64,000 bases of DNA, from contig CAJNOP010000030.1 of NCBI GenBank assembly GCA_905250075.1, forward strand, positions 722,391-786,390, read 5' to 3'. A program made the position numbers and the translations under genes. The DNA comes from Rotaria sp. Silwood1 (taxonomy: Eukaryota > Rotifera > Eurotatoria > Philodinida > Philodinidae). Below, one piece after another: positions 52,024-63,554 of the stretch; within the stretch, counting starts at the first letter, position 1, and each line of letters begins with the position of its first letter. A model generated the notes under the pieces. It ran no database searches. It had not been told where the DNA came from and saw nothing but the letters and a program-made list of their open reading frames with translations.

Positions 52024-52860
52024 TAAATGAAAACGAAACTTGAAAAAATTCTAGTAAATCTATTCGATTTATTGTCTATAGATGATTTTTAATTATATCA
52101 AATATAAATATGCTTATGAAAAAAATCTATAAAAAAATGTTAACAAAATGATTAATTAATCAAATAAGTATTTTCTATGATTATGAATAGTCAAGAATTT
52201 TAGCATTAAAAGTAAAATAAAATATCACTTTTTGTTTTTCTTTTTTTTTTTTTTTATTTAGCAATATTCTTCCTAGCAAATATGTGATTCACAATATACA
52301 TTAAAACTTAAACAAATACTTAAAGATACTACTATCCTTTTTAAGGGATTAATTTTTGTTTATTAGATAGTCTTTCTATAATAATATTGACAAATAATTC
52401 ATGTACATTATCAATTTCTTCAAATATCAATCCTCCTAATGACATACGTACATTCTCTTGTTTACTAATTTATTTTTTTTCGTTTAATCTTATATTCAAT
52501 AGTTTGACTCAATTTTATTCTTAAGATTAGAACAATCGAAAGTTAAATTTTGTCTTTAATTATTCTGTAGGTCAATTAGATACCTATTTTACTAAAGAAA
52601 AATTTATTTTAAAAGCAAAAAGTTTATTTTATTTTCTTATGTAATAGGTAAGTGTTAATGTATCAAATGTAATACAAATCTTAAATAACTTAATTCAAGT
52701 AAAATTATTAATATGTTCACAAGTTAATAATAAAAAAATTTGAAAGAGAAATATTTTTATATAAATTATGAGATTTAATTAGTAAATCAATTTCAAAGGT
52801 CCTAATATTGTAACCTGCATATAAGAAGTCTTTACATAACATCTCTATTCGATTTTCGTC
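52024..52860. other. AT-rich stretch
   Basis: No gene recognised. Some frames in 52260-52700 have protein-like segments but are full of stops. Contains a T-rich tract at about 52240-52258. Confidence 0.4.
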
Positions 52861-53445
52861 CACTTATCGATTGCAAAAAAATAATCGGTGAGAACCAGAA
52901 TTTGATACTCTTTCTAAATATATCTTTAGAATTTTTTCTCTGACTTACGACTCGATAAGTGTTTTGTTTTTTGGTTATTCCTAATTTCTCTACAGAGTAT
53001 TTTGGGATAGATTTTATCTCCTACATTGTAAAGAATTTAATGCTCTACAAACTGATGGACTGTAATAGGCTACAACTCAAAAGACTTAGAAACTATAAAT
53101 ATTTTTCTAAATAATCGTTTTTTTTTGTTGCGAATTTTCATATTTAAAATACAACAGATTCTGATAGTTTGCAATAATATTTAGGAAAGAAAGCAGATAA
53201 CAAATTTTCTATGGCAAAATGCATTCTACAAAATGGTGAAGAAGAAAACTTTCTTATGATTCAAATTGAGGTAGTTTTCATCAAAATACAAAAATGAACT
53301 ACATGAAAAATTCTGTAGAAACAGTGTTTCTGGCTTTTAGCAAAGTTTGGCTCTCAATCAATTAACTATAAGTCAGAAAATTAGAAATAGTATCAAATTT
53401 TGATTCTCATCGACTCCTTTTTCCTTTTTTGCAACCGATTAATAG
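52861..53445. mobile_element. Inverted-repeat element with diverged arms
   Basis: The left arm (52861-52946) and right arm (about 53368-53445) align as inverted copies with several indels: ATCGATTGCAAAAAA, AATTTGATACT and TTTCTAA are shared, with TCTGACTTA at the inner ends. The centre is about 420 bases. It looks like an older relative of the foldback class. No coding content. Confidence 0.55.
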
Positions 53446-55334
53446 ATATTCAGAGTTACTGATAAAGAGATTCAAGTCTGAAAGTCTCGAACTAACAAAT
53501 TTATTCTGATTGTCAAAATTCCAACTCTGAATATTGAGTTGACATTTTTCTCATCGTATAATGAGGAATGCTGATCATGCTGCATGAATTTTTTATGATC
53601 ATAAAAAGCTAGCCAACCATCAAAAGATAAATTCCATCTAAACTAAAGGACTTTCACCTCGAAATTTTGACTTCACTTTTCTATGTAACTTTTAACCAAC
53701 AGTCAGAAATTCCTAGTAGCTAGTAGTTTCCAATTCATACTTTGGTTAAAAAAGAATCTCAGAAAAGATCGTTTTTCTTATAAGAATTCTAAACATACGA
53801 TACCAGTCATAAAAACCACATTTTTTAATACTCATTTTGTCTCCTTATCGATAGTACTAGTCATATACGAATTAACAAGTCTTTCATTTTTATTAAATAA
53901 TAATTTGAAATAAGTTTGGTCAACATCACTCGTTGTGAGTTTGTGCAAAACAGTTTTCAAAGAGTTTTTCCTTCGTTCTTAATATTAACGTATATGAGGC
54001 ACGATAAACTAAAACAAAAGTTTTTACTATTAAAAACTAGGGTGTGGGTGAGGGGTCAGGCTTTGGATGAACACATTATCTATATTCATAGCCACACCCA
54101 CACCCTTCATATATGTTTCCTCAACAATAAAGAAGAAATTTCGCAATCAAAATATCTTTGCATCAATTCCAAAAAATAATTGTGTCACCAAAAAAACAAA
54201 AAAGTTATCTACTTCTGTAATATGATATCTACACTCATATCTATTTAGTTTATTAAATCTTCTCCTTTTTTTGTTATTGATCAACCTTTTATTTGGAAAA
54301 GTGAGTAGTTCAATTAAGAAATAGTATTATCAAATGAAATTTTTCAACCATGTTTCTGGATATGCAAATCTTAGGCCAATATATAAATTAGCTTGAGCCA
54401 TTACTAAATTTCTATTAGTATCAAAAAATATCCAAATTAGAACAATGTATCATATTTATTCCATATAGTGTGTATCTGAATAATTTTCCTATTCCATTAT
54501 TTGAATTTGTTTTCTTAACAATGAATTGAATCTTCTAGATAGAATGTCTCTGAAACTAGATAAAATGCGTAAATTTTTAGATAAATTTTGCTTTTTACAT
54601 GAGAAGCAAAGTATTACAAGAATATTGCTTTTCTATAATGAATCACGTCATTCTATCTTCACAGTACAAATTCAACTAAAATGTTACTGTCACTACGTAC
54701 TTTTATTGTTTTCTCTGGAAAGTTTACTGTTTCAGTACAGATTTTACATCGAATGTATTTAATTTTCGTTGCAACTTATTGTCAAATATTTATGAAACGT
54801 TTAATGTTTCTGTCTTGCAAATTTGTTTGAGCTTCACCTATCTCAAAAAAACCCCAAGTGTAGATTGCAACAGAGCTGAAAAATTATTCAAAAAAAAATA
54901 ACAAACCTATTCCGTGGGACATTCTCTATCAGTAGAGTGTTGTATATACCAATGCAAAACATACTCTGTCAATTTTCATTCAACAAATGTACTTGATATT
55001 AATTCTAGCACTGAACGTTGCAATCGTTTCTATCAAATTTTTGTTGACACGTTGCTCAAACTGTGAAACAAAAAATTTAGGATGCTTTCAGTATAGCTTC
55101 TAATTTCTGTTTCTATATATACGCATCAACATTCATGTTTCCGTCCTTTTTTTATATTGTTTTTAACTCAAAATATGTTGCTCTAGCAGGTCGATTTAGC
55201 TATCAATCCGCACGTTTTCGTCATTGTAACTTGTACTTCATCAGAATTTGTTCTCTTTTATAATAGTTACATTCAATTTATAAAATAATATTCATGTTGA
55301 AATGGAAAAAAAACCATACGAGTGAATATCTATG
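53446..55334. other. Intergenic with one GT/CA-rich hairpin
   Basis: No gene recognised; frames at 53916-54179 and 54526-54762 have no motifs. The hairpin at 54039-54106 is listed separately. Confidence 0.45.
54039..54106. repeat. Telomere-like GT/CA hairpin 1
   Basis: Arms AGGGTGTGGGTG (from 54039) and CACCCACACCCT (to about 54106) are perfect reverse complements around a loop of about 44 bases that ends TATTCATAGC. The arm contains TGTGGG, the bdelloid telomere unit as I recall it from the literature. Confidence 0.7.
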
Positions 55335-56210
55335 GACGTTCTTTTTTTTTACAGTCACTTTTTCATCATTTCCTAATTTACGTTTATTATTTACAGTTGG
55401 TTGAATTTCTTTCGATTTAGGTAAACGCTCACTTGGATACGGAGCAGGTGGATAACTAAAATATTTCAGCTGAAGAGTTTCGCTTGCATTCAGTCGTCGT
55501 TTTGGATCGAGTTGCATAATTCTTTCTAATACATCAAGTTAATCTGTTCCAACCACTTCAAATATTTTCAATAAGTGATCAAGATCAGAACCACTAAGTA
55601 ATAATACTACTCGAAGTAACAATTCGATCATAATTAAACCAGCTGCCCATATATCGACAGCAGTACCATATTTTCTTGCACCCAAAAGTAATTCAGATGA
55701 TCGATACCATCTTGTAACAACTTTATGAGGCATAACTCTTGATGGTAAACCGATAAAGTTTGCTAACGGAAAATTGGCTATTCTTAAAACACTATGTTTA
55801 TCAATTAATGAATTGTTTGGTTTTAAATCTCAATAAAGTATCTAATTATTAAGAAGATATTCAATGCCAAGCAATAATATAATAATAGTATGATTTCGTA
55901 TGTGCTGTTGTCAACAGAATATTTCTATTATTAATAATATTTTTAAGATCAGTATTCATAAATTCAAATACTAAACAAATTCTTGGACTATTTGAAACAT
56001 ATTCTCCAAATGAATCGAGTAATTCGGTAACATTTGAATGTTTGACTTCTTGAAGAAATTTAATTTCTCTTAAAGCAGTTAAATTAATTCCATCATATGC
56101 TACTTATCGACTACCGATTTTAATCTTTTTCACTGCGACATTGTCATTTGTTTGTGAATCTTGCTTTATATACAACAACATAGTTTCTTTCACCAACTAC
56201 TTCAATTACA
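55335..56210 (-). pseudogene. Dead intronless copy of CDK7 (CDK-activating kinase)
   Basis: The order matches CDK7 throughout: EVVGERNYVVVYKAR, NVAVKKIKIGSR, DGINLTALREIKFLQEVKH, CLVFEFMNTDLKNII, DLKPNNSLIDKHSVLRIANF, HKVVTRWYRSSELLLGARKY, DIWAAGLIMIELLLRV, SDLDHLLKIFEVVGTD, LDPKRRLNASETLQLKYFSY, PPAPYPSERLPKS. At least four in-frame stops (after GSR, before ILY, before DLKPNN, after VGTD), two frameshifts (near 56163 and near the GIEYL segment) and a deletion of roughly 45 codons after VGTD disable it. The catalytic HRD has become Y-stop-D and DFG has become ANF. No introns remain, in a genome where most large genes have many, so a processed retrocopy is the likely origin. Confidence 0.88.
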
Positions 56211-56754
56211 AAGATCAAGTTCTCATAAAAAAATCTCATGCTAATGATTAACTTGTTCGATTCAACTATTTAAAACTTATGTCTATGAAACTTCTTGGAA
56301 TAGAAATTGATAAAAAGAAACGAGCTTGCTCAAAATATATGCAGTCAATTTTTCATTAAATCAAGTATTTAGTGAATGTTTTATATTAATATTATTAATT
56401 GTTCGAAGTTCGATACCTGCAAAAACTGTCAATCAGCGTATGTGTATTACTTTTGTTGATGACTTATTTTTATCAAATAGTCGACTAAAACTACAAAAAG
56501 CTTCTAAGAGAATTAAAGAAAATAATGAAAATATTCCTGAACAAGACTATAGAATCTTTCAGCTTGAGTGCTATTGACAATGCCATGATGTGTATAGAAA
56601 AAATAACAAAGCGAAGCATTTTATTAGGAATCTGCACCATATAGATAAGGAGTGTGAATGGGTTTGATTCATCACCCACACCCATTCGCTATTGATTTCT
56701 TACATGAAGCAAATCATTGGTTATAGTTTTATCACTATTTTTGGAAGCAGTTTT
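56211..56754. other. Intergenic with one short GT/CA hairpin
   Basis: No gene recognised. The hairpin near 56657-56687 is listed separately. Confidence 0.45.
56657..56687. repeat. Telomere-like GT/CA hairpin 2 (short)
   Basis: AATGGGTTTGATTCATCACC followed by CACACCCATT: a compact hairpin whose C-rich arm is ATCACCCACACCC and whose loop contains GATTCATC. It is the shortest of the five in the right part of the window. Confidence 0.5.
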
Positions 56755-57930
56755 TTAAGCAACTGGAGCACATACGGTAGGCGTAGCTACCACTTGAGAA
56801 CAGGTCCCAGAGGTGTTTAAACGAGAAACGAGCGTGTTCGGCAAGGATAGAGAACGCGTAAGAAACGGCGGAAACTGTGGAACAGCGTGCCATGCTTCCC
56901 CATTCTCAAACGATCTCATTGACATTGAATGTTTTGCATAACAATGATTCGGAAAAAAGTGCATGACAATAAACATACAGCAGAAACAAGTAGCTGCAAG
57001 TTCAAAAAAACTACTAATGTGCGAATACACCAAGTCCAATTTCACATAATAAAGCCATTCAGTTGCTACTGATGCTGTGACAGTACTAACAAATAAATAT
57101 AAACAGATTTTGATCCACACAGAACGAAGTTTAGAATACGATTCATAGAAAAATTCAAATAGAATAAAAAATCCAATATTAGCTGACGTTGTTCGAACAA
57201 TTTTATCACTAAAAAATATCGGCACTAATGTAGCTAAAATTGCTTCCAAACGTGAGAGAAAACTAAAAAAATGCCTCTGGCGCACTTTGATATGTAATCT
57301 AACGTTATAATTCGGATTTAAATACTGAAGTGCACGTTTACAACACCAACAATATTTCTCGTATGAGTTGCAAAGAGCCATCATTTTACACATCCATAAT
57401 GCCAGAATGAAGACAAAGTCTAACAAAATATATCCGATATATCTAAACTGTTGTAATCGATTATTTTGTCGAAGATAATAGAAGATATACAGAGCGTCGC
57501 CAGTTGTTACCATAGCCCAAATAATAAACTGATAGAGTGTTAGTAACCATTTGGAATTAATTGTCACGGAGTATTGTAAAAAATAAAATATAAACAAAAC
57601 CGAAGAAAGAAGACCACCGGTTTTATTGTTTGACATGACAAGTGTGGCAGCATCATAGACATAACCACCAAGTGCAATTAATGGCACGGTAAGCAGTAAA
57701 TAGTAGAAAAATTGATCATCATCGTCATCTGGTTCGATAGACACTGTTGATGGTTCCGATGCTACAGTCGATGCACGGTCTCTGACTGAGATTTTTGAGA
57801 CAACTCTACATTCGGAAAACATAAGAAAATACGGCCTAACAATTGTGTTACAAATATTATTTTTTGCATCTGAAGCACACAAAGATTTAGCAGCGTATTC
57901 CTTATACTTGAAACACGTATGGTTGCACAT
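56755..57930 (-). CDS. Unidentified multi-pass membrane protein (about eight helices)
   Basis: A 391-residue frame starting at ATG 57930-57928. The N-terminal 70 residues contain several Cys (MCNHTCFKYKE, SLCASD, NICNTI) and an acidic patch (EPDDDDDQ). Eight hydrophobic segments follow, including FFYYLLLTVPLIALGGYVYD, LYQFIIWAMVTTGDALYIFYY, YILLDFVFILALWMCKMMAL, IKICLYLFVSTVTASVATEW and LAATCFCCMFIVMHFF. The C-terminal 60 residues are Ser/Pro-rich and probably cytosolic. No family recognised. An in-frame TAA lies just upstream, supporting the start. AGAG|GTGAGTATG at the start is also a good splice donor, and an upstream segment at about 57938-58071 has an acceptor (TTTATAG), so an added 5' exon is possible. 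Confidence 0.65.
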   Translation of the reverse strand: MCNHTCFKYKEYAAKSLCASDAKNNICNTIVRPYFLMFSECRVVSKISVRDRASTVASEPSTVSIEPDDDDDQFFYYLLLTVPLIALGGYVYDAATLVMSNNKTGGLLSSVLFIFYFLQYSVTINSKWLLTLYQFIIWAMVTTGDALYIFYYLRQNNRLQQFRYIGYILLDFVFILALWMCKMMALCNSYEKYCWCCKRALQYLNPNYNVRLHIKVRQRHFFSFLSRLEAILATLVPIFFSDKIVRTTSANIGFFILFEFFYESYSKLRSVWIKICLYLFVSTVTASVATEWLYYVKLDLVYSHISSFFELAATCFCCMFIVMHFFPNHCYAKHSMSMRSFENGEAWHAVPQFPPFLTRSLSLPNTLVSRLNTSGTCSQVVATPTVCAPVA

Positions 57931-58667
57931 ACTCACCTCTTATTTGCACTCATATAAAGTGATGAAGATATTTCGGAGTTTAGAGCAACTTTATCTGTAT
58001 TGAATAGCGTCAAACAATGTATGCTTGGCTTACAAAGTACAGAATGATATGTATTCGTTTCAAAGAACCTATAAATGGATAAGTAAAAACAAATATTTTC
58101 GAGTGATGAAATTGAACATGAATAACTGAAAGAAAATCGCCATGGAAAAAGAACTAACGAAATCAAATTCATTCTACTTGTATCGGTCGCAGTCATGCAA
58201 AAATATCGAAGAATGCACACAATTTTATGATAAACAAAGTAGCTTGAGGGTGTGGGTATGGGTGTATATTGCTGAAGAGAAAAATGCCCCCGCCCTCCCT
58301 CAGAAACCCATAGAAACACGCACACACACGCCTATTCTAATGTTTTGCGACTTGTTCTTGGTACATAGTCGATTACAGCTCATATTTATGCCACATATAC
58401 TATGTGACATAATTCTAAGATGCAGCATACAATAAGTATTTCGCTGTTCGAACTAGTTTAAGAGTGTGTAAATTATACGAAGGTTACCGATGAAATTATG
58501 TTGGCAATCGGGTCAATCAGTACCAAAGTAATTACAGCTTTGCAAAAATTTAGAGAGTGAACACATTGGACAATTTTTGTAAAAAGTTTCGCTATTAACA
58601 ATACTTCATAAATAAGTATTGTTATGTGTCATAATCTAATTCTATTGCTTTCATAAACGATTTGTTA
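57931..58667. other. 5' flank of the membrane-protein gene, with a GT/CA hairpin
   Basis: Contains the possible upstream exon mentioned for the membrane protein (about 57938-58071) and the GT/CA hairpin at 58245-58310. No other gene recognised. Confidence 0.4.
58245..58310. repeat. Telomere-like GT/CA hairpin 3 (imperfect)
   Basis: Left arm GAGGGTGTGGGTATGGGTGT; right side GCCCCCGCCCTCCCTC after a loop of about 28 bases, then a (CA)n-type run to about 58330. Pairing is imperfect. Confidence 0.45.
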
Positions 58668-59494
58668 GAACTTACGAGAAATCATTTTCAACTGTTGGAG
58701 TACTTTCAAGTTAGGACTTTGTGAGTCTTGTAGATCTTGGTGAATTACATCTACCATAGAAAACGTCCGTCTCCATGACTTATTTTGGAGACTGAACGTT
58801 TTTTTTTGTGAATTTTCAGCTTCAGGGTCTGACATTTGCAGTAAAACCATATTGTCGAATCAGACCTGAAGCTTTGGCCACATAAACAGGTTATCTAGAT
58901 TAGTTTGCATAAAAAATTTTTGGAACTTTTGAGCTATCTACCTCGAAGATATGACATTTTCAAAAACTGCATGCTGTATATATTTTCTATCAAAAACGCA
59001 AGATACCTTGAAAGCTGTATATCTCAGAGAGACGTAGTCCAAAAGTTCTGAAATTTCTTATGAGAACTAGTCTAGGTAATCTCTTTATGTGGCCAACGTT
59101 CCAAGTCAAAATTCGACAATAGATCTTGCTGCAAGTCTCAGGCAATAAAAGTAAAAATTCATTAGAGATACTCGATCTCCTCAGAAATAAGCTATAGGGA
59201 CGAATGCCTTCTGCAGTACATATAGTTGGGCAATGTCTACAGGATGTACTAAGTTCCGAACTCTAAAGTGCTCCAATATTTGTGAATGTTTCCTTGTCAC
59301 ACTTATTTCTTTACTTTTGGTCCCGCTGCATTTGTACTCCTTTGAAAAAATTACTACACCTAGAAACTGATTATATGTTGCATCTTTATATTTTATCAAC
59401 TACATAGTATATGTGATATAAATAAGATCTAACTATATTCAAAGAACAAAAAAATCAAAAAAGTTGTGTGTTATGTTACTTTTGGTCCACACTG
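58668..59494. mobile_element. Tc1-like foldback remnant
   Basis: About 58668-58985 and 58990-59310 are diverged inverted copies: TTGGAGTACTTT / TTGGAGCACTTT outermost, TATTGTCGAAT and GGCCACATAAA shared, AACTTTTG near the centre. To the right the sequence ends ACTTTTGGTCCACACTG followed by TA (59495-59496). Read in reverse this is TA-CAGTGTGGACCAAAAGT, a Tc1-type terminus. A similar internal end (GGGACCAAAAGTAA, minus strand) lies near 59316-59330, suggesting nested or rearranged copies. The left terminus is not clear; a degraded match (CAGTACCAAAGTAA) at 58518 is possible. Frames in the arms are not real genes. Confidence 0.6.
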
Positions 59495-59496
59495 TA

Positions 59497-61057
59497 TATG
59501 CAATTAGATGATGATGCTATAGTCGTCATCGTTAAAATGATACTCCAAAAAGTAATGTTAATTTTTACCTTTGTGTATAACTAAAATTAGTTTTCTATGA
59601 ATTTAGAACTAATTTTCAAACATCGTTAAAGATAGTTATTAATTTTTCAATGCGTTCTTACAGAATCTTTTCTTCAGAAAAACGGATTGAAATGCTACCA
59701 TCGGTAAATCAAGTAGTTTTTGAAAATTACAAAATCATTTTACCATCAATCGAATTCAAAAATATTTGAGCTTTTGCTATCTCCGTTTTCAAGAAAATGG
59801 AATTTATTTAAGATTTGGTGTGCAGAAATAAAAGCGAGGAAGAGCACGTCAGTTTGTAAATCGTATGGCTCTGTAAAAGTATTACCGAATTATCTCATGG
59901 AATGTCTCTTAAATAAGTTGAAAATCAAGTATACTCACGTGCTGCATAATACTGGAATGTATGAAATTTTTTAATGTGTGTTCTCAAGTGCCTGTACTAC
60001 GTATTTGTCGATGATGAAATTGCTTGGTTTCTTCCAACCTGTTTCCATTTATTTGCATCACTGAAGCATGACATTTTCATCGATTAGACAGTTTGTTTCT
60101 TCAAGATACACTCGCCATTGCACGTGTTCGTTGCTTTCACTATTTTCTTTCTCTATATGTCTTTTCTCTTTCTTTGTACTGCATTTCACTATAACACGAA
60201 AATTTACACCGATGAGCCCATATACCCAAATATTGAAGTTAGATGTCGAAATTCTTTTTTTCATATAGAAACAACGAACCAACAGGACTGAGGTTTCTTA
60301 TATGAGAAAACTTCGCAATGAACAGTTAATTGAAGGATGGGGTGTGAGTGTGGATAGTAAATCATCCCGTCAGTGACGAACACCCTACCCACCCTCACAC
60401 CCTCACACCCTCACACCCACCCACCGACCCACACTCTTTCCTTCTTTTCATTAACAAGAAGCATTGTCCACCAAATAATCCATATATAAACTCATCAAAT
60501 CGTACATTTTCAGATGATTTTGCATTATCTATTAAATCGAAAAGAGAAATATCGAAAGACACTTTCATTGAATGAGCGAAAGATGAAATCATAGAAGTTT
60601 GATGGAAAAGTTATTTTAGAAAAACAATTTTCTTCATCTGTTCATTTGAAGTCTATTTTAGAAGAGTGATTTTTATTAGCCGTAACAAAAGATAAACCAT
60701 TTTATAGATAACCAAAGACGAAAATTTTGAAAAATAATGAAGTTTGAACAGACGAATATTTTAAATGTCTTTAAACTACAGAATAACTCTATATTCCTGA
60801 AATACACGTTAGTTCTTATTTTTAAATAAACAACAAAAAAATCCTTAGTAAGAAATAATATTATGCATGTTTGAATGATTCTTTAAACTGTAGATACATA
60901 ACTATCAATAATAAAAGAACAATAAAATTACATTTGTTTAAGTATAAAATAGAGGATAAATTTCTTTTGTTCTTATGATTTCATTTGAGCTAATTCATAT
61001 ATATTTAATTTTCGCGAATTACTTTTATTCAAAAAGAATTTTTTAGAAAACAAACAT
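59497..61057. other. Intergenic with a GT/CA hairpin
   Basis: No gene recognised. The hairpin near 60338-60432 is listed separately. Remaining sequence is AT-rich. Confidence 0.45.
60338..60432. repeat. Telomere-like GT/CA hairpin 4
   Basis: Left arm GGGGTGTGAGTGTGG; loop about 28 bases including AAATCATCCCGTCAG; right arm of CCCTCACA repeats (ACCCTCACACCCTCACACC) running to CCCACACT. The right arm is longer than the left. Confidence 0.6.
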
Positions 61058-62867
61058 TTATAATAAAGGAAAATACTTTTGAAAATTTTTTGTCTGAACA
61101 AACTCGTCATCTATATGTAGTTTTTTTAATTTAGCACAAGTAAGACGTGTTGCATCGTTTGTAAAATTCTTTGTTACCATTTCAAGTGCTTCAAACTTGA
61201 TGCGAAGATTCAATAAACTAGGTAAATGAATGTTTTTATCGACGAGAAATTCTTCAGCATAATCAACATGTGCTTGAGCTAGATTCAGAAGGATAAGATG
61301 ACGAAATGTAATCAATGACGATGAATGTTGCTTCTGTTGTGGTAGAATATTCTTAATAATTAATTCTTTGAGAAAAGGAAAATCTTGCGAAATGACTTTC
61401 AATAATTGGTGTTCAAAATGATGTGTATTATCCTTCATCTTCAAGCGTCGAACATTATGAAACATCCCACCTTGAAAAGAGTTGTTTAGATGAAGAAAAT
61501 TTTCAAATTGATATGGAAGTGTATAGATATGATATTCAATTACGGAATACAATCGTTTATAATAGACATATGAACCAACTTGAACTTGTTCAAATTCTTT
61601 ACCAATGAAACTATGTTGAATGTCTTCTTTTGTTGTAATATTAGTTTTTATATCATTTTCGATGAGAAGTTCTGTATTTATACTGAAAGTAAATTTATTT
61701 AATCGTGGCATATGAACAAGAATTTCATCATGTAATTGAATACCATCAATAACATCCGAGCTAAATTTTACTACAGACAAAAACAATATCAATTCTTCAA
61801 GATTGATCATTCGATGGAGTAATGGAATAATTCTCTCATGATAATTAAATGTTTCATAAATCGAGCACAACGAAAAATATTTCAATTTAGTAAGTTTTTT
61901 CTACAAAATAAAAAATGTCTTTGTTTTATTCAAATTATTGTTATTTTCACAAATTATAATCATCGAAATTTCTCTTACTGTGACGAGAGTAACATTTTCT
62001 TTAGGCCCAATATGTTCCACATTAATAATTAATTTCGATAAGTATTTGAGATTGGAATCAAGAAGATAAAGGCAATCATCAAAATCTTTGACATTAACTT
62101 TTAATTTAGTTAAACTTTCAGACATACACATTGTTTGTGATATTTGATGAATACAAATTGACGCATTTCGTTTAGAAAATAATTGACAAAAATTCAAATT
62201 TATTAACTGTTTACATAAAGATAAAATCAATATAAATATCCTTGAAATTTCACACGGTCGTGATGTAAAACTATATATACCATCGAGATCCTCATTCTTC
62301 ATATCAATACACTTCTTCTGAATATCGATATTTAGATATGTAATTTGTTGACTAAGAAGATGACGAAGAATTGAATCACCTTTAATGTAAAAAGAATATA
62401 GATGAAAATTAATTTTGTATTTCATTATTTTATAAAATGAAACGAACAAAACTAATTATTAATAATATACCTGTTAAATAGTGAAGAAGTTTTTCTTCTT
62501 GAAAATTAACAAGTGATATAGAGTAAAGTTTAGGATAACTGGCATTCAGAAGAATACGTTCGATTGAATGTTGTTCAACAGTAATTTCATATACTTGTGA
62601 ATGAATGTGAGGCAAGATATTTTCACATATTCTTGAAAGAACCTGATCATCTACTGAAAATGTATATTCAAAAAATGATTTCATAGTCATAACGGTCATA
62701 TTAAGATTATGAATACAAAGAGGATCAAGCGATAATTGATTAAATCGTTCATTGATATCCACAAGTGAATAGAAAACATCGATGAAACTTAGTTTGTTAA
62801 TAATATTAAGTAATATTTCATTAGGTAAATCGAGTATATTTAAAGGATTGTTATTCGAAGTATTCAT
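61058..62867 (-). CDS. F-box protein with LRR-like C-terminal region
   Basis: F-box proteins are the substrate-binding subunits of SCF (Skp1-Cullin-F-box) ubiquitin ligases. Exons 62867-62471, 62379-61979 and 61900-61058 join with consistent phases (1641 bases, 546 residues). The N-terminal F-box reads ILDLPNEILLNIINKLSFID and continues VFYSLVDINERFNQLSLD (about residues 10-50). The remainder has irregular leucine-rich spacing (LTKLKVNVKDF, LKYLSKLIINVEHI, LTKLKYFSLCSIYE, LEELILFLSV, FRHLILLNLAQAHVD). This architecture is common in expanded bdelloid F-box families. The substrate is unknown. Both introns are short (91 and 78 bases). No defect seen. Confidence 0.85.
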
Positions 62868-63190
62868 ATGTAATTAATAATGTTTATTCATATTGATTTC
62901 ATATGCTCCCATTTTCTTATTGTCATTGTCTGAGAGAACAATGAAAGGTCAAACATTGATATTATTATATTGGGTTCCACACAGGCTGGACAACAAAGAA
63001 TTAATTTAATTTGAATTGATTCGTTGTTGTCTAAATTATAATGAATAGATGATAGAATTTTTTTTCTTTCTATCTAACATTTTTCATTGTGTGTTATTGG
63101 TATATTTGTCAGGTCCTTCTTCTTTTGTCATAATGTTCATCATATGTTATGTTTTTAATTGAACATGTGTTCATCTTTAGAATTAGATAT
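62868..63190. other. 5' flank of the F-box gene
   Basis: AT-rich, no other gene or repeat recognised before the GT/CA hairpin. Confidence 0.4.
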
Positions 63191-63194
63191 AGTT

Positions 63195-63362
63195 GACCAA
63201 TGTGGGTGTGGGGTGTGGGTGTGGAGTGTGGGTGTGGGTGGTGTGGGTGTTGATGTGGATGGGTGTTGGGTGCGAGATGAATGTTGATTTCTCTTTAGCG
63301 ACACTCGCACCCTCACCCACACCCACCCACACCCCACACACTCACACCCACACCCACACCCT
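63195..63362. repeat. Telomere-like GT/CA hairpin 5 (longest)
   Basis: Left arm of about 80 bases, largely TGTGGG units with variants (GTGGGTGTGGGGTGTGGGTG at its start), ending GGGTGCGAG; loop about 25 bases containing ATGAATGTT; right arm begins CACTCGCACCC and continues with CCCACACC units to ACACCCACACCC. The arms can pair over most of their length. Confidence 0.75.
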
Positions 63363-63554
63363 TCTTTCGGAGGAGCATTGATCCCAAGATCTAGATTCTC
63401 CAGAAAACCTACTTCCAACCATTTTGCACAAAAGTATTCGTTTAACAAACGAAACAGTATGCCAAGAAACCCTTAAAAGCCAAAGGACAACTTGATATGT
63501 CCCGCTGTTCTCAACATAACCTAGACCAACTTTCTACTGTTACATTGCTATTGA

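Noticed and set aside
58142-58435. 97-codon plus frame across GT/CA hairpin 3
   Set aside because: Open only because of the simple-sequence arms; no protein signature.
59720-59974. 84-codon plus frame
   Set aside because: No motif or splice context; lies next to Tc1-like debris.
60348-60592. Overlapping frames on both strands at GT/CA hairpin 4
   Set aside because: Pro/His/Thr-rich translations are products of the CCCTCACA repeat.
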